Positions 17,767-27,537 of a stretch of DNA of 64,000 nt are shown one piece after another. The translations under genes and the position numbers were made by a program. Source of the stretch: an uncultured Rickettsiella sp. (GTDB lineage Bacteria; Pseudomonadota; Gammaproteobacteria; Diplorickettsiales; Diplorickettsiaceae); the NCBI GenBank assembly GCA_947058615.1, contig CAMSHF010000001.1, positions 272,709 through 336,708 on the forward strand. The letters are read 5' to 3'. Positions within the stretch are counted from its first letter, which is position 1, and each line of letters opens with the position of its first letter. The notes below the pieces were generated by a model, which worked only from the letters and a program-made list of their open reading frames with translations, did no database searches and was not told the DNA's origin.

Positions 17767-18987
17767 ATGAACAAGCGCATTTTATTGGGTATTTCAGGTA
17801 GTATCGCTGCATATAAAACGCCTGAACTTATTAGAAAACTCAAAGAACAACATCATGAAATTAGAGTTGTTTTAACATCTTGTGCTAAATCTTTTGTAAC
17901 CCCTTTAACACTGCAAGCAGTCTCACAAAATAAAGTTCATGAAGCGCTTATTGATGCTGAAGCAGAAGCAGCAATGAACCATATCGATCTTGCGCGCTGG
18001 CCGGATTGTATTTTGATAGCGCCTGCTACAGCCCACTTGATTGCTAAATTAGCTCATGGTTTTGCGGATGATTTATTGAGTACCTTATGTTTAGCTACTA
18101 ACACGCGTTTAATTATTGTGCCCGCAATGAATCAAGCAATGTGGTCTAATAAGGTAACCCAAGATAATGTTAGCAAACTAAAAGATAGAGATTACTTGTT
18201 TTTTGGGCCTGGAGTAGGAGCTCAAGTCTGTGGAGAATTTGGCTTAGGGCGTATGCTGGAGCCTCAAGAAATTGTGGATACCTTATCAAAGGTGTTTATA
18301 AAACCTTATTTAAAAAAACAAAAAATTTTAATTACGGCAGGTCCAACACAAGAATATATCGATCCGGTACGTTATCTATCCAATCATAGTTCCGGTAAAA
18401 TGGGATTTGCGTTGGCACAGGCGGCAATTGAATCGGGTGCAGAGGTTACCCTTATTAGTGGGCCTGTTGCATTAACGCCTCCAAAAAAATTGAAATTTAT
18501 ATCAGTGAAGACAGCGGCAGAAATGTTAGTGGCTGTTCAAAAGGAAATTGGGCATCAGACAATTTTTATCAGTACAGCTGCTGTGGCAGACTATCAAAGT
18601 ATAAGCCCAGTATTACAAAAAATTAAAAAATCAAGTGCCCCCTTTATTTTACAATTAAAACCTACAATCGATATTTTGGCTACAGTGAGTCAAATGAATT
18701 TAAAACCTAAACCTTTATTGGTTGGGTTTGCAGCCGAAACTGAGTACACATTGAAATTTGCCGAAGAGAAGCGACGAAGTAAAAACATTGATTTAATGGT
18801 AGTAAATGATGTAAGCCTATCAGATATAGGTTTTGATAGTGATAATAATGAAGTTACCGTATTATCTTCTGATGTACCGGTTCACTTAGCCTTTGCTTCT
18901 AAACAATTAATCGCACAGCAATTGCTACAAATAATGGCGAATTGTATACATAATAGGGTTAAAAAAAATATTAATGCTTCACTTTAG
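17767..18987 (+). CDS. coaBC: Bifunctional phosphopantothenoylcysteine decarboxylase/phosphopantothenate-cysteine ligase
   Basis: 406 residues. The N-terminal flavoprotein half (CoaC) starts ILLGISGSIAAYKTPELIRKL and has the PAMNQAMW motif near residue 120. The C-terminal half (CoaB) starts about residue 190 with ILITAGPTQEYIDPVRYLSNHSSGKMG and continues with STAAVADYQ and LVGFAAET. Together they turn 4'-phosphopantothenate into 4'-phosphopantetheine on the way to CoA. panB and panC follow on the same strand, placing most of the pathway in one locus. Confidence 0.95.
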   Translation: MNKRILLGISGSIAAYKTPELIRKLKEQHHEIRVVLTSCAKSFVTPLTLQAVSQNKVHEALIDAEAEAAMNHIDLARWPDCILIAPATAHLIAKLAHGFADDLLSTLCLATNTRLIIVPAMNQAMWSNKVTQDNVSKLKDRDYLFFGPGVGAQVCGEFGLGRMLEPQEIVDTLSKVFIKPYLKKQKILITAGPTQEYIDPVRYLSNHSSGKMGFALAQAAIESGAEVTLISGPVALTPPKKLKFISVKTAAEMLVAVQKEIGHQTIFISTAAVADYQSISPVLQKIKKSSAPFILQLKPTIDILATVSQMNLKPKPLLVGFAAETEYTLKFAEEKRRSKNIDLMVVNDVSLSDIGFDSDNNEVTVLSSDVPVHLAFASKQLIAQQLLQIMANCIHNRVKKNINASL

Positions 18988-19113
18988 ATTGCAAAAATCT
19001 TACTTAGAGCGCTTGATCAATGAATGTTAGCTCTTTAAACTAAACTTGCTCCTAGCCATATGGCGGAGACAAAATGTTTAAGAATATAAAAAAATATAAT
19101 TGAGGGCTTGATT

Positions 19114-19170
19114 ATGCAACAGGTACCTGATGTGGTCTTTATTTTACCATTTCTTGGTAAAAAAATATGA
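19114..19170 (+). CDS. 18-codon leader ORF coupled to panB
   Basis: ATG 19114 follows TGAGGG (19101-19106) at 7 nt, a good ribosome-binding site. It encodes MQQVPDVVFILPFLGKKI and stops at TGA 19168-19170, overlapping the panB ATG (19167-19169) as ATGA. panB itself has no Shine-Dalgarno; a hairpin covers that position. Ribosomes translating this peptide would open the hairpin and re-initiate at panB. It may alternatively be the relic of a lost gene. Not recognised as a known peptide. Confidence 0.5.
   Translation: MQQVPDVVFILPFLGKKI
19142..19162 (+). promoter_or_regulatory. Hairpin masking the panB translation start
   Basis: TTTTACCA-TTTCT-TGGTAAAA is a perfect 8-bp stem ending 4 nt before the panB ATG. 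It lies inside the leader ORF. The A run after it belongs to the panB start region, so it is not a rightward terminator. Confidence 0.55.
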
Positions 19171-19952
19171 ATATTTTATCTTTTTCTGAAAAAAAAATAA
19201 TTAAAGAAAAGATAGTCGTCTTAACTTGCTATGATTACAGTACGGCAAAGATCTTTAATGACTCTTTTTTAGATGCTTTGCTTGTGGGTGATAGTCTTGC
19301 CATGACGATGCATGGCTTTAAAGATACTGTAATGGCTACATTGACTATGATGGAGCTGCATACCGCTGCAGTGTGTCGTGGTGCACCGAATAAATTTATT
19401 ATTAGTGATCTTCCTTTTTTAAGTTATCGTCAATCAATGGGCCGAAGTGTTTTGGCCGCTCAAAAACTAATCCAAGCAGGTGCACAGGCGGTTAAATTAG
19501 AAGGGGCAACGGGTAATCTTCCTTTAATTACACATTTAGTAGAATCAGGTATTCCCGTAATGGGGCATATCGGTTTAACTCCCCAATTTATTCATGCCTT
19601 AGGTGGATATAAAGTGCAGGGGAAATCGTTTGCTCAAGCAGAGCGGCTAAAACAAGACGCTTTAGATTTAGAGCAAGCGGGTTGTTTTGCTACAGTTCTT
19701 GAGTGTGTTCCATCGCAACTTGCCAAAGAGATAACTGCTTCTTTAAAAATTCCAACTATTGGTATAGGAGCGGGTATGGATACCGATGGACAAGTTTTAG
19801 TGATGCAGGATTTATTGGGACTTAATCTCGATTTCAAACAAAAATTTGTTAAACATTTTCTTAATACAGGCCAATTGATTCATAAAGCAGTCAATCAATA
19901 TTGCTACTCTGTTAAACATAAAGAATTTCCTAGCGATGAATATAGTTACTAA
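19167..19952 (+). CDS. panB: 3-methyl-2-oxobutanoate hydroxymethyltransferase (ketopantoate synthesis)
   Basis: 261 residues. Seen: VLTCYDYSTAKIF, LLVGDSLAMTMHGF, AGAQAVKLEG, PVMGHIGLTPQ and IGIGAG, the metal- and substrate-binding motifs of PanB. It adds a hydroxymethyl group from 5,10-methylene-THF to ketoisovalerate, the first step to pantothenate. The 3' end overlaps panC by 17 bp. No Shine-Dalgarno precedes the ATG, in line with coupling to the leader ORF. Confidence 0.94.
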   Translation: MNILSFSEKKIIKEKIVVLTCYDYSTAKIFNDSFLDALLVGDSLAMTMHGFKDTVMATLTMMELHTAAVCRGAPNKFIISDLPFLSYRQSMGRSVLAAQKLIQAGAQAVKLEGATGNLPLITHLVESGIPVMGHIGLTPQFIHALGGYKVQGKSFAQAERLKQDALDLEQAGCFATVLECVPSQLAKEITASLKIPTIGIGAGMDTDGQVLVMQDLLGLNLDFKQKFVKHFLNTGQLIHKAVNQYCYSVKHKEFPSDEYSY

Positions 19953-20700
19953 GCTAAGTGACTGGCAGGCCATAAGGAAAAAAAATAATAATAAAAATAT
20001 AGGGTTTGTGCATACAATGGGCCATTTGCATGCAGGACATATAAGTCTCTGTAAGCGCTCACAAGCAGAAAATGATTTGACAGTAGTCGCTATTTTTGTA
20101 AATCCTACACAATTTAATCAATTAGAAGATTTTAAGTATTATCCTCGAACTATTGAAGAGGATAAAGCTTTGTTATTAAAGCAACAAATTGATTATTTGC
20201 TATTGTTAGATGCAGAAACTATTTACTGCGACAACTATCATATTCAAATTCATGACACCAGTGATTTGAGTAAGATATTAGAAGCAAAATTTCGTCCTGG
20301 ACATTTTATAGGAATGTTAACGGTAGTCTTAAAATATTTGAATATCGTAAGACCAACCCGCTCATATTATGGCGAAAAAGACTATCAACAATTATTGCTT
20401 ATCAAGAAAATGGTATTAGCACTTTTTTTAGAAACAGAAATTGTGGAGTGTTCTACTCTACGGGCACCGGATGGCTTAGCTTTAAGCTCAAGAAATTCTC
20501 GCTTAAGTTCAGAGCAGCGAGCAAAAGCCATTTTTTTTCCGACTATTTTAAAGTCAGCCTCTAATGCAGAAGAGGCTATGAGTCAATTAAAAAATTTAGG
20601 ATTTAAAGTGGATTATGTTTCAGATCGTTGGGGGAGGCGTTTAGCCGCCTTGCATATCGGAGAAGTAAGATTAATTGATGCTATGCTTTTACCGATATAA
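19936..20700 (+). CDS. panC: Pantothenate synthetase
   Basis: 254 residues, slightly short for the family (about 280). Class I nucleotidyl-transferase motifs: FVHTMGHLHAGHISL (the HxGH type), IFVNPTQFN, YYPRTIEEDK, FRPGHFIGMLTVVLKYLNIV, YYGEKDYQQL and LRAPDGLALSSRN. It joins pantoate and beta-alanine using ATP. The first residues overlap panB, so expression is coupled. panD (beta-alanine) is not in the window. Confidence 0.94.
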   Translation: MNIVTKLSDWQAIRKKNNNKNIGFVHTMGHLHAGHISLCKRSQAENDLTVVAIFVNPTQFNQLEDFKYYPRTIEEDKALLLKQQIDYLLLLDAETIYCDNYHIQIHDTSDLSKILEAKFRPGHFIGMLTVVLKYLNIVRPTRSYYGEKDYQQLLLIKKMVLALFLETEIVECSTLRAPDGLALSSRNSRLSSEQRAKAIFFPTILKSASNAEEAMSQLKNLGFKVDYVSDRWGRRLAALHIGEVRLIDAMLLPI

Positions 20701-20728
20701 ATGATTTGTGGTAAAATAATATCATTTA

Positions 20729-22843
20729 TCATGAAAGATGACGAGTAATTTTTGTTATATATTGAATAGTGCGTAAGAAACGAATGACTTTAGCTAAATG
20801 CTTTCGGTTAAGGACGGATAAAGTAAAATGAATAATACTATGTTTTCTGTCGCGACTTTCAACTTTAATATTTTCAATATTTGCATCTGCTTTAGCAATA
20901 TTATGTGTTAGTAAGGCTAATACACCGTGTTGATTGATAGTTTCTACATAAATATCAGTTTTAAAAAATCCATTGGTTTTTTTTTCCCATTGAATGTTAA
21001 TGCTTCGTTCAGGATGTTTTTTAATAAGTCGAGCAGCATATTTACAGCGTTGTAAATGCACACTAAGACCATGTCCGGCATTAAGTAAACCTATTATTTC
21101 ATCACATGGAATAGGTCTACAGCATTCGGCGAAATTGATTAAACTATTATCTGTATTTTTAAGAAATAAAGGTAAAGAAATAATTTGGCTTTTAGAATTG
21201 GGCTTTAAATTACATAAAGAATAAGCGACGAAAGCAGGGTGAATAAAACCAAGGCCAATAGCTTCGAATAAATCTTCTAAGGAGGTGTATTGAAATTTTT
21301 GGAAAATCTTATTCAGATTCTTAGAATTGATATGTAAACTGTCTTGTCCGAGAGGAGTCAAATTATTATCTAATAGACGTTGTCCCAATTGTACCGCTTC
21401 ATTATGTTGTTTGTTTTTAAAAAATTGTCTAATATGGCTTCGAGCGCGTCCTGTGGCTACAAATTCTAGCCAGCCGGAGTCGGGAAAGGTTTTTGGATCA
21501 GTAATGATTTCTACTGTTTGGCCACTTTGTAAGTGCGTGCTGAGGGGGGCTAGGTGTTTATCAATTTTACCCGCAATACAATGATTGCCAATATCAGAGT
21601 GAATAGCATAAGCAAAGTCGATTAGAGTTGCTTTATGCGGAAGCTCAATAATGTCTCCTTTAGGAGTAAAGATATAGATATCTGTGGGAAAAAGGTCGAT
21701 TTTGACTGTCTCCATAAACTCTAGAGAACTAGGAGTCGTTTGCTGAATATCAAGCAAACGCTTAAGCCATTCTCGAGCTCTTAAATGTGGGCGGAGTTCA
21801 TCCGCTTTATTTTTTTCTTCTAGCCAGTAACTGACGATACCGTGATCAGCACCGTTATCCATCGCGATTGTACGAATTTGTATGTGAATTGAAGTAGTCG
21901 CAGGACCAAACAAAGTCGTATGTAATGCTTGATACCCATTTGCTTTAGGAAGCGCAATATAGTCGTGGAAATGATCGGGTAAAGGTTTATAAAAATTATG
22001 TACGGCGCCTAGGACTCGATAACAACTATCAATATTGTCGACAATAATACAAAAAATGGGGATATCAATAATTTCATTGAAAGCTAAATGATTTTCTCTC
22101 ATTTTTTTATAAATTTGATAAAGATGCTTTTTTTTATGCCAAATGGCATGAAAAGGTAGATGATGTTTGTCTAAACATTCTTTTAAAACGGATTCAATTT
22201 TTTGGATGCTTGCTTTATGTTTACGTCGATTTTTTCGTACGGCCTCTTGGAGTATTCGATATCGCCAAGGATAAAGGCTTAGAAAACAGAGATCTTCTAA
22301 CTCAATGCGTACTATATGCATACCTAATCGTTGGGCGATAGGAGCATAAATATCTAATGTTTCTTGAGCAATCCGGTGACGTTTTTCTACGGAAACTACA
22401 GACAAGGTACGCATGTTATGCAATCGGTCAGCAAGCTTTATAATAATAATGCGGATATCTTTTGCCATAGCAAGCAGCATTTTACGAAAATTTTCCGCTT
22501 GAGCTTCAGCACGACTTTGGAATCGAATCTGAGTCAGTTTACTCATCCCATCAACAAGCTCTGCGATTTCAGAACCAAAAGCGGTGTTTAAAACTGTTTT
22601 TTCAATGTGAGTGTCTTCAATTACATCATGTAAAATTGCGACAATTATCGTTTGAACATCCATCCGCATTAGAGCGAGAATTTTAGCCACCGCAATAGGA
22701 TGGCTGATGTAGGGATCTCCACTATGGCGTTTTTGACCAGAGTGCGCTCTAGCAGCAAATTGGTAAGCGTTATAAACTTGCTTTATTTGATTAGGAGGTA
22801 GATAATTTTTTAGTTCTTGCTTGAGGTCACTAAACATGTGCAT
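20729..22843 (-). CDS. spoT: RelA/SpoT homologue: ppGpp hydrolase intact, synthetase domain probably inactive
   Basis: 704 residues with the long RSH layout: HD hydrolase (1-200), synthetase-like (230-350), TGS (about 390-450), ACT (last 75). The HD site is complete: R39, H48, H72-D73, E76-D77, D139 and N143. The synthetase is degraded: GRPKH is HKKKH (about 236-240), FR is FC265, the RxKD motif is HFHD (291-294), and the catalytic Glu of E-x-Q-I-R-T is His320 (IHIQIRT). A hydrolase-only enzyme is inferred. rpoZ lies 18 bp upstream in the usual order. Confidence 0.9.
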   Translation of the reverse strand: MHMFSDLKQELKNYLPPNQIKQVYNAYQFAARAHSGQKRHSGDPYISHPIAVAKILALMRMDVQTIIVAILHDVIEDTHIEKTVLNTAFGSEIAELVDGMSKLTQIRFQSRAEAQAENFRKMLLAMAKDIRIIIIKLADRLHNMRTLSVVSVEKRHRIAQETLDIYAPIAQRLGMHIVRIELEDLCFLSLYPWRYRILQEAVRKNRRKHKASIQKIESVLKECLDKHHLPFHAIWHKKKHLYQIYKKMRENHLAFNEIIDIPIFCIIVDNIDSCYRVLGAVHNFYKPLPDHFHDYIALPKANGYQALHTTLFGPATTSIHIQIRTIAMDNGADHGIVSYWLEEKNKADELRPHLRAREWLKRLLDIQQTTPSSLEFMETVKIDLFPTDIYIFTPKGDIIELPHKATLIDFAYAIHSDIGNHCIAGKIDKHLAPLSTHLQSGQTVEIITDPKTFPDSGWLEFVATGRARSHIRQFFKNKQHNEAVQLGQRLLDNNLTPLGQDSLHINSKNLNKIFQKFQYTSLEDLFEAIGLGFIHPAFVAYSLCNLKPNSKSQIISLPLFLKNTDNSLINFAECCRPIPCDEIIGLLNAGHGLSVHLQRCKYAARLIKKHPERSINIQWEKKTNGFFKTDIYVETINQHGVLALLTHNIAKADANIENIKVESRDRKHSIIHFTLSVLNRKHLAKVIRFLRTIQYITKITRHLS

Positions 22844-22861
22844 GAAAGCGCCTCCGGTTTT

Positions 22862-23107
22862 TTACAAATCCGTAGACTGCGAACCACTTATGTCACCGCC
22901 AATTTCTTGTGCTGATTTTTTTCTGGCTTCATTGAGTCTTCCATCAGCGATTTCTCTTAAGGCTATCACTGTAGGTTTGTCATTTTCGGGATCAACCATG
23001 GCCATGCCACCTTTAGCAATTTGCTTCGCTCGTTCCGAAGCGATAATTACCAATTCAAAATGATTTTTAACTTTCTTTAAACAATCTTCAACTGTAACGC
23101 GTGCCAT
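22862..23107 (-). CDS. rpoZ: RNA polymerase omega subunit
   Basis: 81 residues. [20 protein letters not shown] and [14 protein letters not shown] are the conserved omega core, followed by [13 protein letters not shown]. It assists assembly of beta-prime and, in proteobacteria, forms part of a ppGpp site on RNA polymerase. It starts the rpoZ-spoT operon, with 18 bp between the genes; gmk, often upstream, is absent here. Confidence 0.95.
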   Translation of the reverse strand: MARVTVEDCLKKVKNHFELVIIASERAKQIAKGGMAMVDPENDKPTVIALREIADGRLNEARKKSAQEIGGDISGSQSTDL

Positions 23108-23250
23108 ATAAATTCTCTATTAATTGAGCGAAACTTTAACCTATTACTATAACATTATTTGACTTTATCGATACTATTTTCTCTGAATTTTTAAGGTTTT
23201 AAGCTTAAAAATAGCTTTAGGTGGCTAGTTTTAAAGGTTTTTTCTTAAAA

Positions 23251-24264
23251 TTAAGCGGCGGCCATCCATGTGGTAGTCACATCTAACATCCTATTAGAAA
23301 ACCCCCACTCATTGTCATACCACGCTAATACCTTGACAAAATCACCTATTACTCGGGTTTGTAATCCATCCACTGTAGAAGAAGCCGGATTATGATTATA
23401 ATCTACTGAAACCAGTGGGGTTTCGCTATAATTAAGAATATTTTTCAGTACACTACTTTCGGAGGCGTTTTTTAAAATTTCATTCACTTCTTTAGAGGTG
23501 ACTTTTCGTTCTGCTTGGAAGCTTAAATCAACTAAGGACACATTTATCGTAGGAACGCGTATTGCTAAACCATCAAGTTTTCCATCCAACTTAGGATATA
23601 CCAAACCCATTGCAGAAGCGGCTCCAGTTTTTGTAGGGATCATAGCATGAGTGGCCGAACGTGAGCGATACATATCACTGTGATAAGTGTCGATAAGCAC
23701 TTGATCATTCGTATAAGCATGAATTGTGGTCATTAAGCCATGAACTATCCCTAAATTTTCATGTAAAACTTTGGCCATAGGCGCTAAACAATTGGTTGTA
23801 CAGGAGGCATTAGAAACAATGGTATAGCTACTTTTTAAAGTATGGTGATTAACGCCATAAACAATCGTTGCATCCACGTCCTTTCCAGCAGGAGCGGAGA
23901 TAAGGACTTTTTTGGCACCGGCCTTGATATGTTTTCCAGCTTTTTCTGATGAAGTAAATAAGCCCGTACATTCATGCACTACATCAATATTTAACTCTTT
24001 CCAAGGTAAATTTTCTGGATCACGTTCCGATAAAATTTTTATCCGTTTGCCATTGATAATTAAAGAATCATTATCAATGGCTATTGTTCCTGGGAATTTT
24101 CCGTGAGTAGTATCATAGCGTGTTAAATGAGCATTAATATCAATATTGCCTAAGTCATTGATAGCAACAATTTCGATATCGTATTGCTTAGAATTCTCAA
24201 AAAAAGCCCTTAAAATATTACGGCCGATGCGACCATAACCATTGATAGCGATACGGGTTGTCAT
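23251..24264 (-). CDS. gap: Glyceraldehyde-3-phosphate dehydrogenase
   Basis: 337 residues. NAD-binding start [19 protein letters not shown], catalytic motif SNASCTTNC near residue 153, then [24 protein letters not shown] and [12 protein letters not shown]. Glycolytic or gluconeogenic. Erythrose-4-phosphate dehydrogenase (Epd) is a relative and not fully excluded. It lies 15 bp after tkt on the same strand, an arrangement that ties the pentose shunt to lower glycolysis. Confidence 0.92.
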   Translation of the reverse strand: MTTRIAINGYGRIGRNILRAFFENSKQYDIEIVAINDLGNIDINAHLTRYDTTHGKFPGTIAIDNDSLIINGKRIKILSERDPENLPWKELNIDVVHECTGLFTSSEKAGKHIKAGAKKVLISAPAGKDVDATIVYGVNHHTLKSSYTIVSNASCTTNCLAPMAKVLHENLGIVHGLMTTIHAYTNDQVLIDTYHSDMYRSRSATHAMIPTKTGAASAMGLVYPKLDGKLDGLAIRVPTINVSLVDLSFQAERKVTSKEVNEILKNASESSVLKNILNYSETPLVSVDYNHNPASSTVDGLQTRVIGDFVKVLAWYDNEWGFSNRMLDVTTTWMAAA

Positions 24265-24279
24265 AATAGCTCTCCTACC

Positions 24280-26277
24280 TTATTCGGCTAATAGTTGATT
24301 TAGTGTTTTAATCACATTTTCTATAGTTAATCCAAAATTTTTGAGGTTCTCGGCACCAGGCGCAGACTCTCCAAATTGATTGAGTCCAATAATTTTTCCT
24401 TTATTACCGACATACCGATACCAAAAATCTTTAGTTCCTGCCTCTATAGCAATGCGCAATGTTATCGAATTGGGCAAAACTTTAGATTTATAGGTTGGAT
24501 CTTGTTTTTCAAAACGATCAGTTGATGGCATTGATACGACTCGAATTTGTCTGCCCTGTTGATTTAAAATTTGAGCAGCATTCATTGCTAGACTTACTTC
24601 AGAACCTGTTGCTAGGATAATTGCTTCAGGTGTTGGAGTATCGAGAAGAATATAAGCACCTCGGCGGATAAATTTCAAAGTCTCCTGATTGTGCGACTGT
24701 GGAGGTATGGCCTGTCGAGTCAGTAGTAAACAGGTAGGCCCACGATGTTGTATGGCTTGCTGCCAAGCCACAGTGGTTTCTAAAGTGTCACAAGGGCGCC
24801 AAACAGAAAGATTAGGAATTAGTCTTAAGCTATTAATATGTTCGATAGGTTGGTGTGTTGGGCCATCTTCACCTATCCCTATTGAATCGTGTGTATAAAT
24901 AAAAATAACATGTTGCTTCATTAGTGCAGATAAACGGACGGCATTACGTGCATAATCACTAAAGACTAAAAAAGTTCCTCCATAAGGAATAAATCCTCCA
25001 TGCAATGCAATGCCATTCATCATGGCAGACATGCCAAATTCGCGTACGCCATAGTGAATATAATTACCGGATGGATTGTTTTTAGTTAGAACTTGAGATC
25101 CTTTCCAGAAAGTAGAATTTGACTCTGTCAGATCGGCAGACCCGCCTAATAATTCCGGCAATAAAGGTCCAAAGGCATTGAGTGTATTTTGCGAGGCTTT
25201 ACGAGTGGCTATCCCCTCAGAAGGCTTTTGATAAATTTCTTTAATCAACTTTTGGGATTTCCTCCCCCAATTTAAAGGTAATTTTCTATTTATTCGACGT
25301 TGATATTCTTTTGCGAGTTCAGGAAATGCCTTTTGATAAGCTTTCCATTTTTCTTGCCAAGTTCTTTCAAAAGCGTTTCCTTTTGACCGAGCGTCCCAAG
25401 CTTGATAGATGTCTTCTGGTATTTCAAAAGGAGGATAATTCCAGTCGAGAGCAAGTCTTGTGGCAGCGACTTCTTTTTCGCCTAATGCGGCCCCATGTGC
25501 CTGATGACTGCCCATTAAATTTGGCGCACCAAAAGCAATTTTTGTTTTACAACAAAGTAAGCTGGGTTTATCTGTAACAGCACGAGCGTTTTCGATAGCT
25601 TTTTTAATTTGCTCTGGATCGTGACCATCAATATCAGGGATTACATGCCAATGATACGCTTTAAAACGCTCAGATGTGTTGTCTTTAAACCAGTCCGAAA
25701 CATTGCCATCAATAGAAATATTATTATCATCCCAAAAAGCAATTAACTTACCCAAACCTAGACATCCCGCCAAAGAAGCTACTTCATGTGAAATGCCTTC
25801 CATTAGACAACCGTCGCCTAGGAATACATAAGTAAAATGATCGATAATCGGATGGGAAGGACGATTAAAATAAGCCGCTAGATTTTTTTCTGCTAAAGCC
25901 ATACCCGCCGCATTAGCGAATCCTTGACCCAGGGGACCTGTTGTTGTTTCTATGCCGGGAGTTAAGCCTACTTCAGGATGTCCTGGTGTTTTTGAATGTA
26001 ATTTCCGGAATCTTTTAATCTCATCTAATGAAAGATCATAGCCAGTTAAATGAAGCAGTGCGTAATGCAACATTGATCCATGCCCGTTTGATAAAACAAA
26101 GCGGTCGCGATTACTCCAATTAGGATTATGGGGATTGTGAATTAAAAATTCTTTCCATAAGACAGTCGCAATGTCTGCCATACCCATAGGCATGCCAGGA
26201 TGTCCCGAATTAGCTTTCTCCACAGCATCAAGACTTAAAAACCGAATGGCATTCGCCAATTTTTTTTGATAAGACAT
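24280..26277 (-). CDS. tkt: Transketolase
   Basis: 665 residues, full length. TPP-binding [30 protein letters not shown]-terminal [15 protein letters not shown], and the pyrimidine-domain [15 protein letters not shown] and [18 protein letters not shown]. It interconverts sugar phosphates and supplies erythrose-4-phosphate, the co-substrate of the DAHP synthase encoded at 53854. Forms an operon with gap. Confidence 0.96.
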   Translation of the reverse strand: MSYQKKLANAIRFLSLDAVEKANSGHPGMPMGMADIATVLWKEFLIHNPHNPNWSNRDRFVLSNGHGSMLHYALLHLTGYDLSLDEIKRFRKLHSKTPGHPEVGLTPGIETTTGPLGQGFANAAGMALAEKNLAAYFNRPSHPIIDHFTYVFLGDGCLMEGISHEVASLAGCLGLGKLIAFWDDNNISIDGNVSDWFKDNTSERFKAYHWHVIPDIDGHDPEQIKKAIENARAVTDKPSLLCCKTKIAFGAPNLMGSHQAHGAALGEKEVAATRLALDWNYPPFEIPEDIYQAWDARSKGNAFERTWQEKWKAYQKAFPELAKEYQRRINRKLPLNWGRKSQKLIKEIYQKPSEGIATRKASQNTLNAFGPLLPELLGGSADLTESNSTFWKGSQVLTKNNPSGNYIHYGVREFGMSAMMNGIALHGGFIPYGGTFLVFSDYARNAVRLSALMKQHVIFIYTHDSIGIGEDGPTHQPIEHINSLRLIPNLSVWRPCDTLETTVAWQQAIQHRGPTCLLLTRQAIPPQSHNQETLKFIRRGAYILLDTPTPEAIILATGSEVSLAMNAAQILNQQGRQIRVVSMPSTDRFEKQDPTYKSKVLPNSITLRIAIEAGTKDFWYRYVGNKGKIIGLNQFGESAPGAENLKNFGLTIENVIKTLNQLLAE

Positions 26278-26343
26278 TTAATATGTTCCTACTTACCCAT
26301 AACTTGAATTCAACAATCTAACTAAAAATATAATCCAAATAGA

Positions 26344-27531
26344 TTAAAAAACATCAGCTATAACTGCATGCCCAATAATAATAGAGGAGGACAGGATCAG
26401 CAAACATAATAAACTTTTTCCACCCATTACCTGATAGGGAGCATCGATTTGTTGTTTATAACGTCCGGACCAGGCCATTAGTGCCGGAAGTAAAGCGAGT
26501 AAAGTTGCACACCATATACCTGCATAATTTAATGCAAGCATAAATGAAGCGGGGTAAAGCCAAATAATTAATAAAGGAGGGGTAAAGGTAAGTAAGGAGA
26601 CAATAAATTTATTTTTTTTAGATTGCGTTAATGCTAAACCATCCATTAAGAAATCAGATAAACTAATTCCTACACCCAAAAATGAAGTGGCTAAGCAAAT
26701 AGAGGTGAACATCCAAGTCAGTAAAATGATATTACTTTTATTTAGTAAATAACTTAATGTGTTGGTTAAATGACTGGTAGATTGGCTAGATTTAGCAATA
26801 ATTAAAAGCTTATTGGTAGGGATAACTCCCATAATAGCTGCATTCCAGAAAATATAACAAATTAGAGGTATTAAACTACCAAGAATAACAACTAGGCGTA
26901 ACTGCTTAATATTACTATGAAAATAACTCCGTAAACTGGGGATGATGGCTGCAAAGCCAAATGAGGTAATGATGATAGTAAGACTATGAGGTAAATGGTA
27001 TACATTTCCTTGCCTAAGTAGTTTAGTGGATATAAATGGAAATAAGAAAAGGACAAGAAGACAAAAAATAAATAACTTTCCGCCCATCAGAATTCGATTC
27101 ATTAAATCAACAGAATGCATTCCTTTATAAATGATAGGACTTAAAATCAATACAAATAGGGTAGTCGTCGCAATAGCTGAAAAATGAATATCGACTTTTT
27201 GTAAAACCCCTTGCAAAAAATCTGAGCCTCCTGCGATATACGCGGATAATAAAGCGTAGAGCAATAATAAATAACATAACCAGGCTATGATTTCTCCTGG
27301 GACTCCCAGAGTAGCACGCGCCATAGAGATTAAGTGACTGTGGGGGGGGAACCAAAGATTAACTTCTAAAATCAACAAACCACCCGTAAGCATAATTCCC
27401 CAACATATAATTAAAAAAAGTGAAGAATTAAAAAAGCCTATTTGAGCGGTTGCGAGTGGTAAAGCTAGCATTCCGCCGCCTATCGCATTGCCAGTGATTA
27501 ATAAAATACCCCCAAATTGTTTTATGTTCAT
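26344..27531 (-). CDS. HAAAP-family amino-acid permease (TyrP/Mtr-like), copy B
   Basis: 395 residues with about 11 hydrophobic segments. The N-terminus GGILLITGNAIGGGMLALPLATAQIGF is the signature of the hydroxy/aromatic amino-acid permease family that includes tyrosine and tryptophan importers TyrP and Mtr. LILEVNLW and FGFAAIIPSLRSYF are also shared with the neighbour. It lies 6 bp after a clear paralogue, so the two came from a tandem duplication that is now diverged. Substrate (Tyr, Trp or Phe) is inferred from the family. Confidence 0.87.
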   Translation of the reverse strand: MNIKQFGGILLITGNAIGGGMLALPLATAQIGFFNSSLFLIICWGIMLTGGLLILEVNLWFPPHSHLISMARATLGVPGEIIAWLCYLLLLYALLSAYIAGGSDFLQGVLQKVDIHFSAIATTTLFVLILSPIIYKGMHSVDLMNRILMGGKLFIFCLLVLFLFPFISTKLLRQGNVYHLPHSLTIIITSFGFAAIIPSLRSYFHSNIKQLRLVVILGSLIPLICYIFWNAAIMGVIPTNKLLIIAKSSQSTSHLTNTLSYLLNKSNIILLTWMFTSICLATSFLGVGISLSDFLMDGLALTQSKKNKFIVSLLTFTPPLLIIWLYPASFMLALNYAGIWCATLLALLPALMAWSGRYKQQIDAPYQVMGGKSLLCLLILSSSIIIGHAVIADVF

Positions 27532-27537
27532 AGCGCG

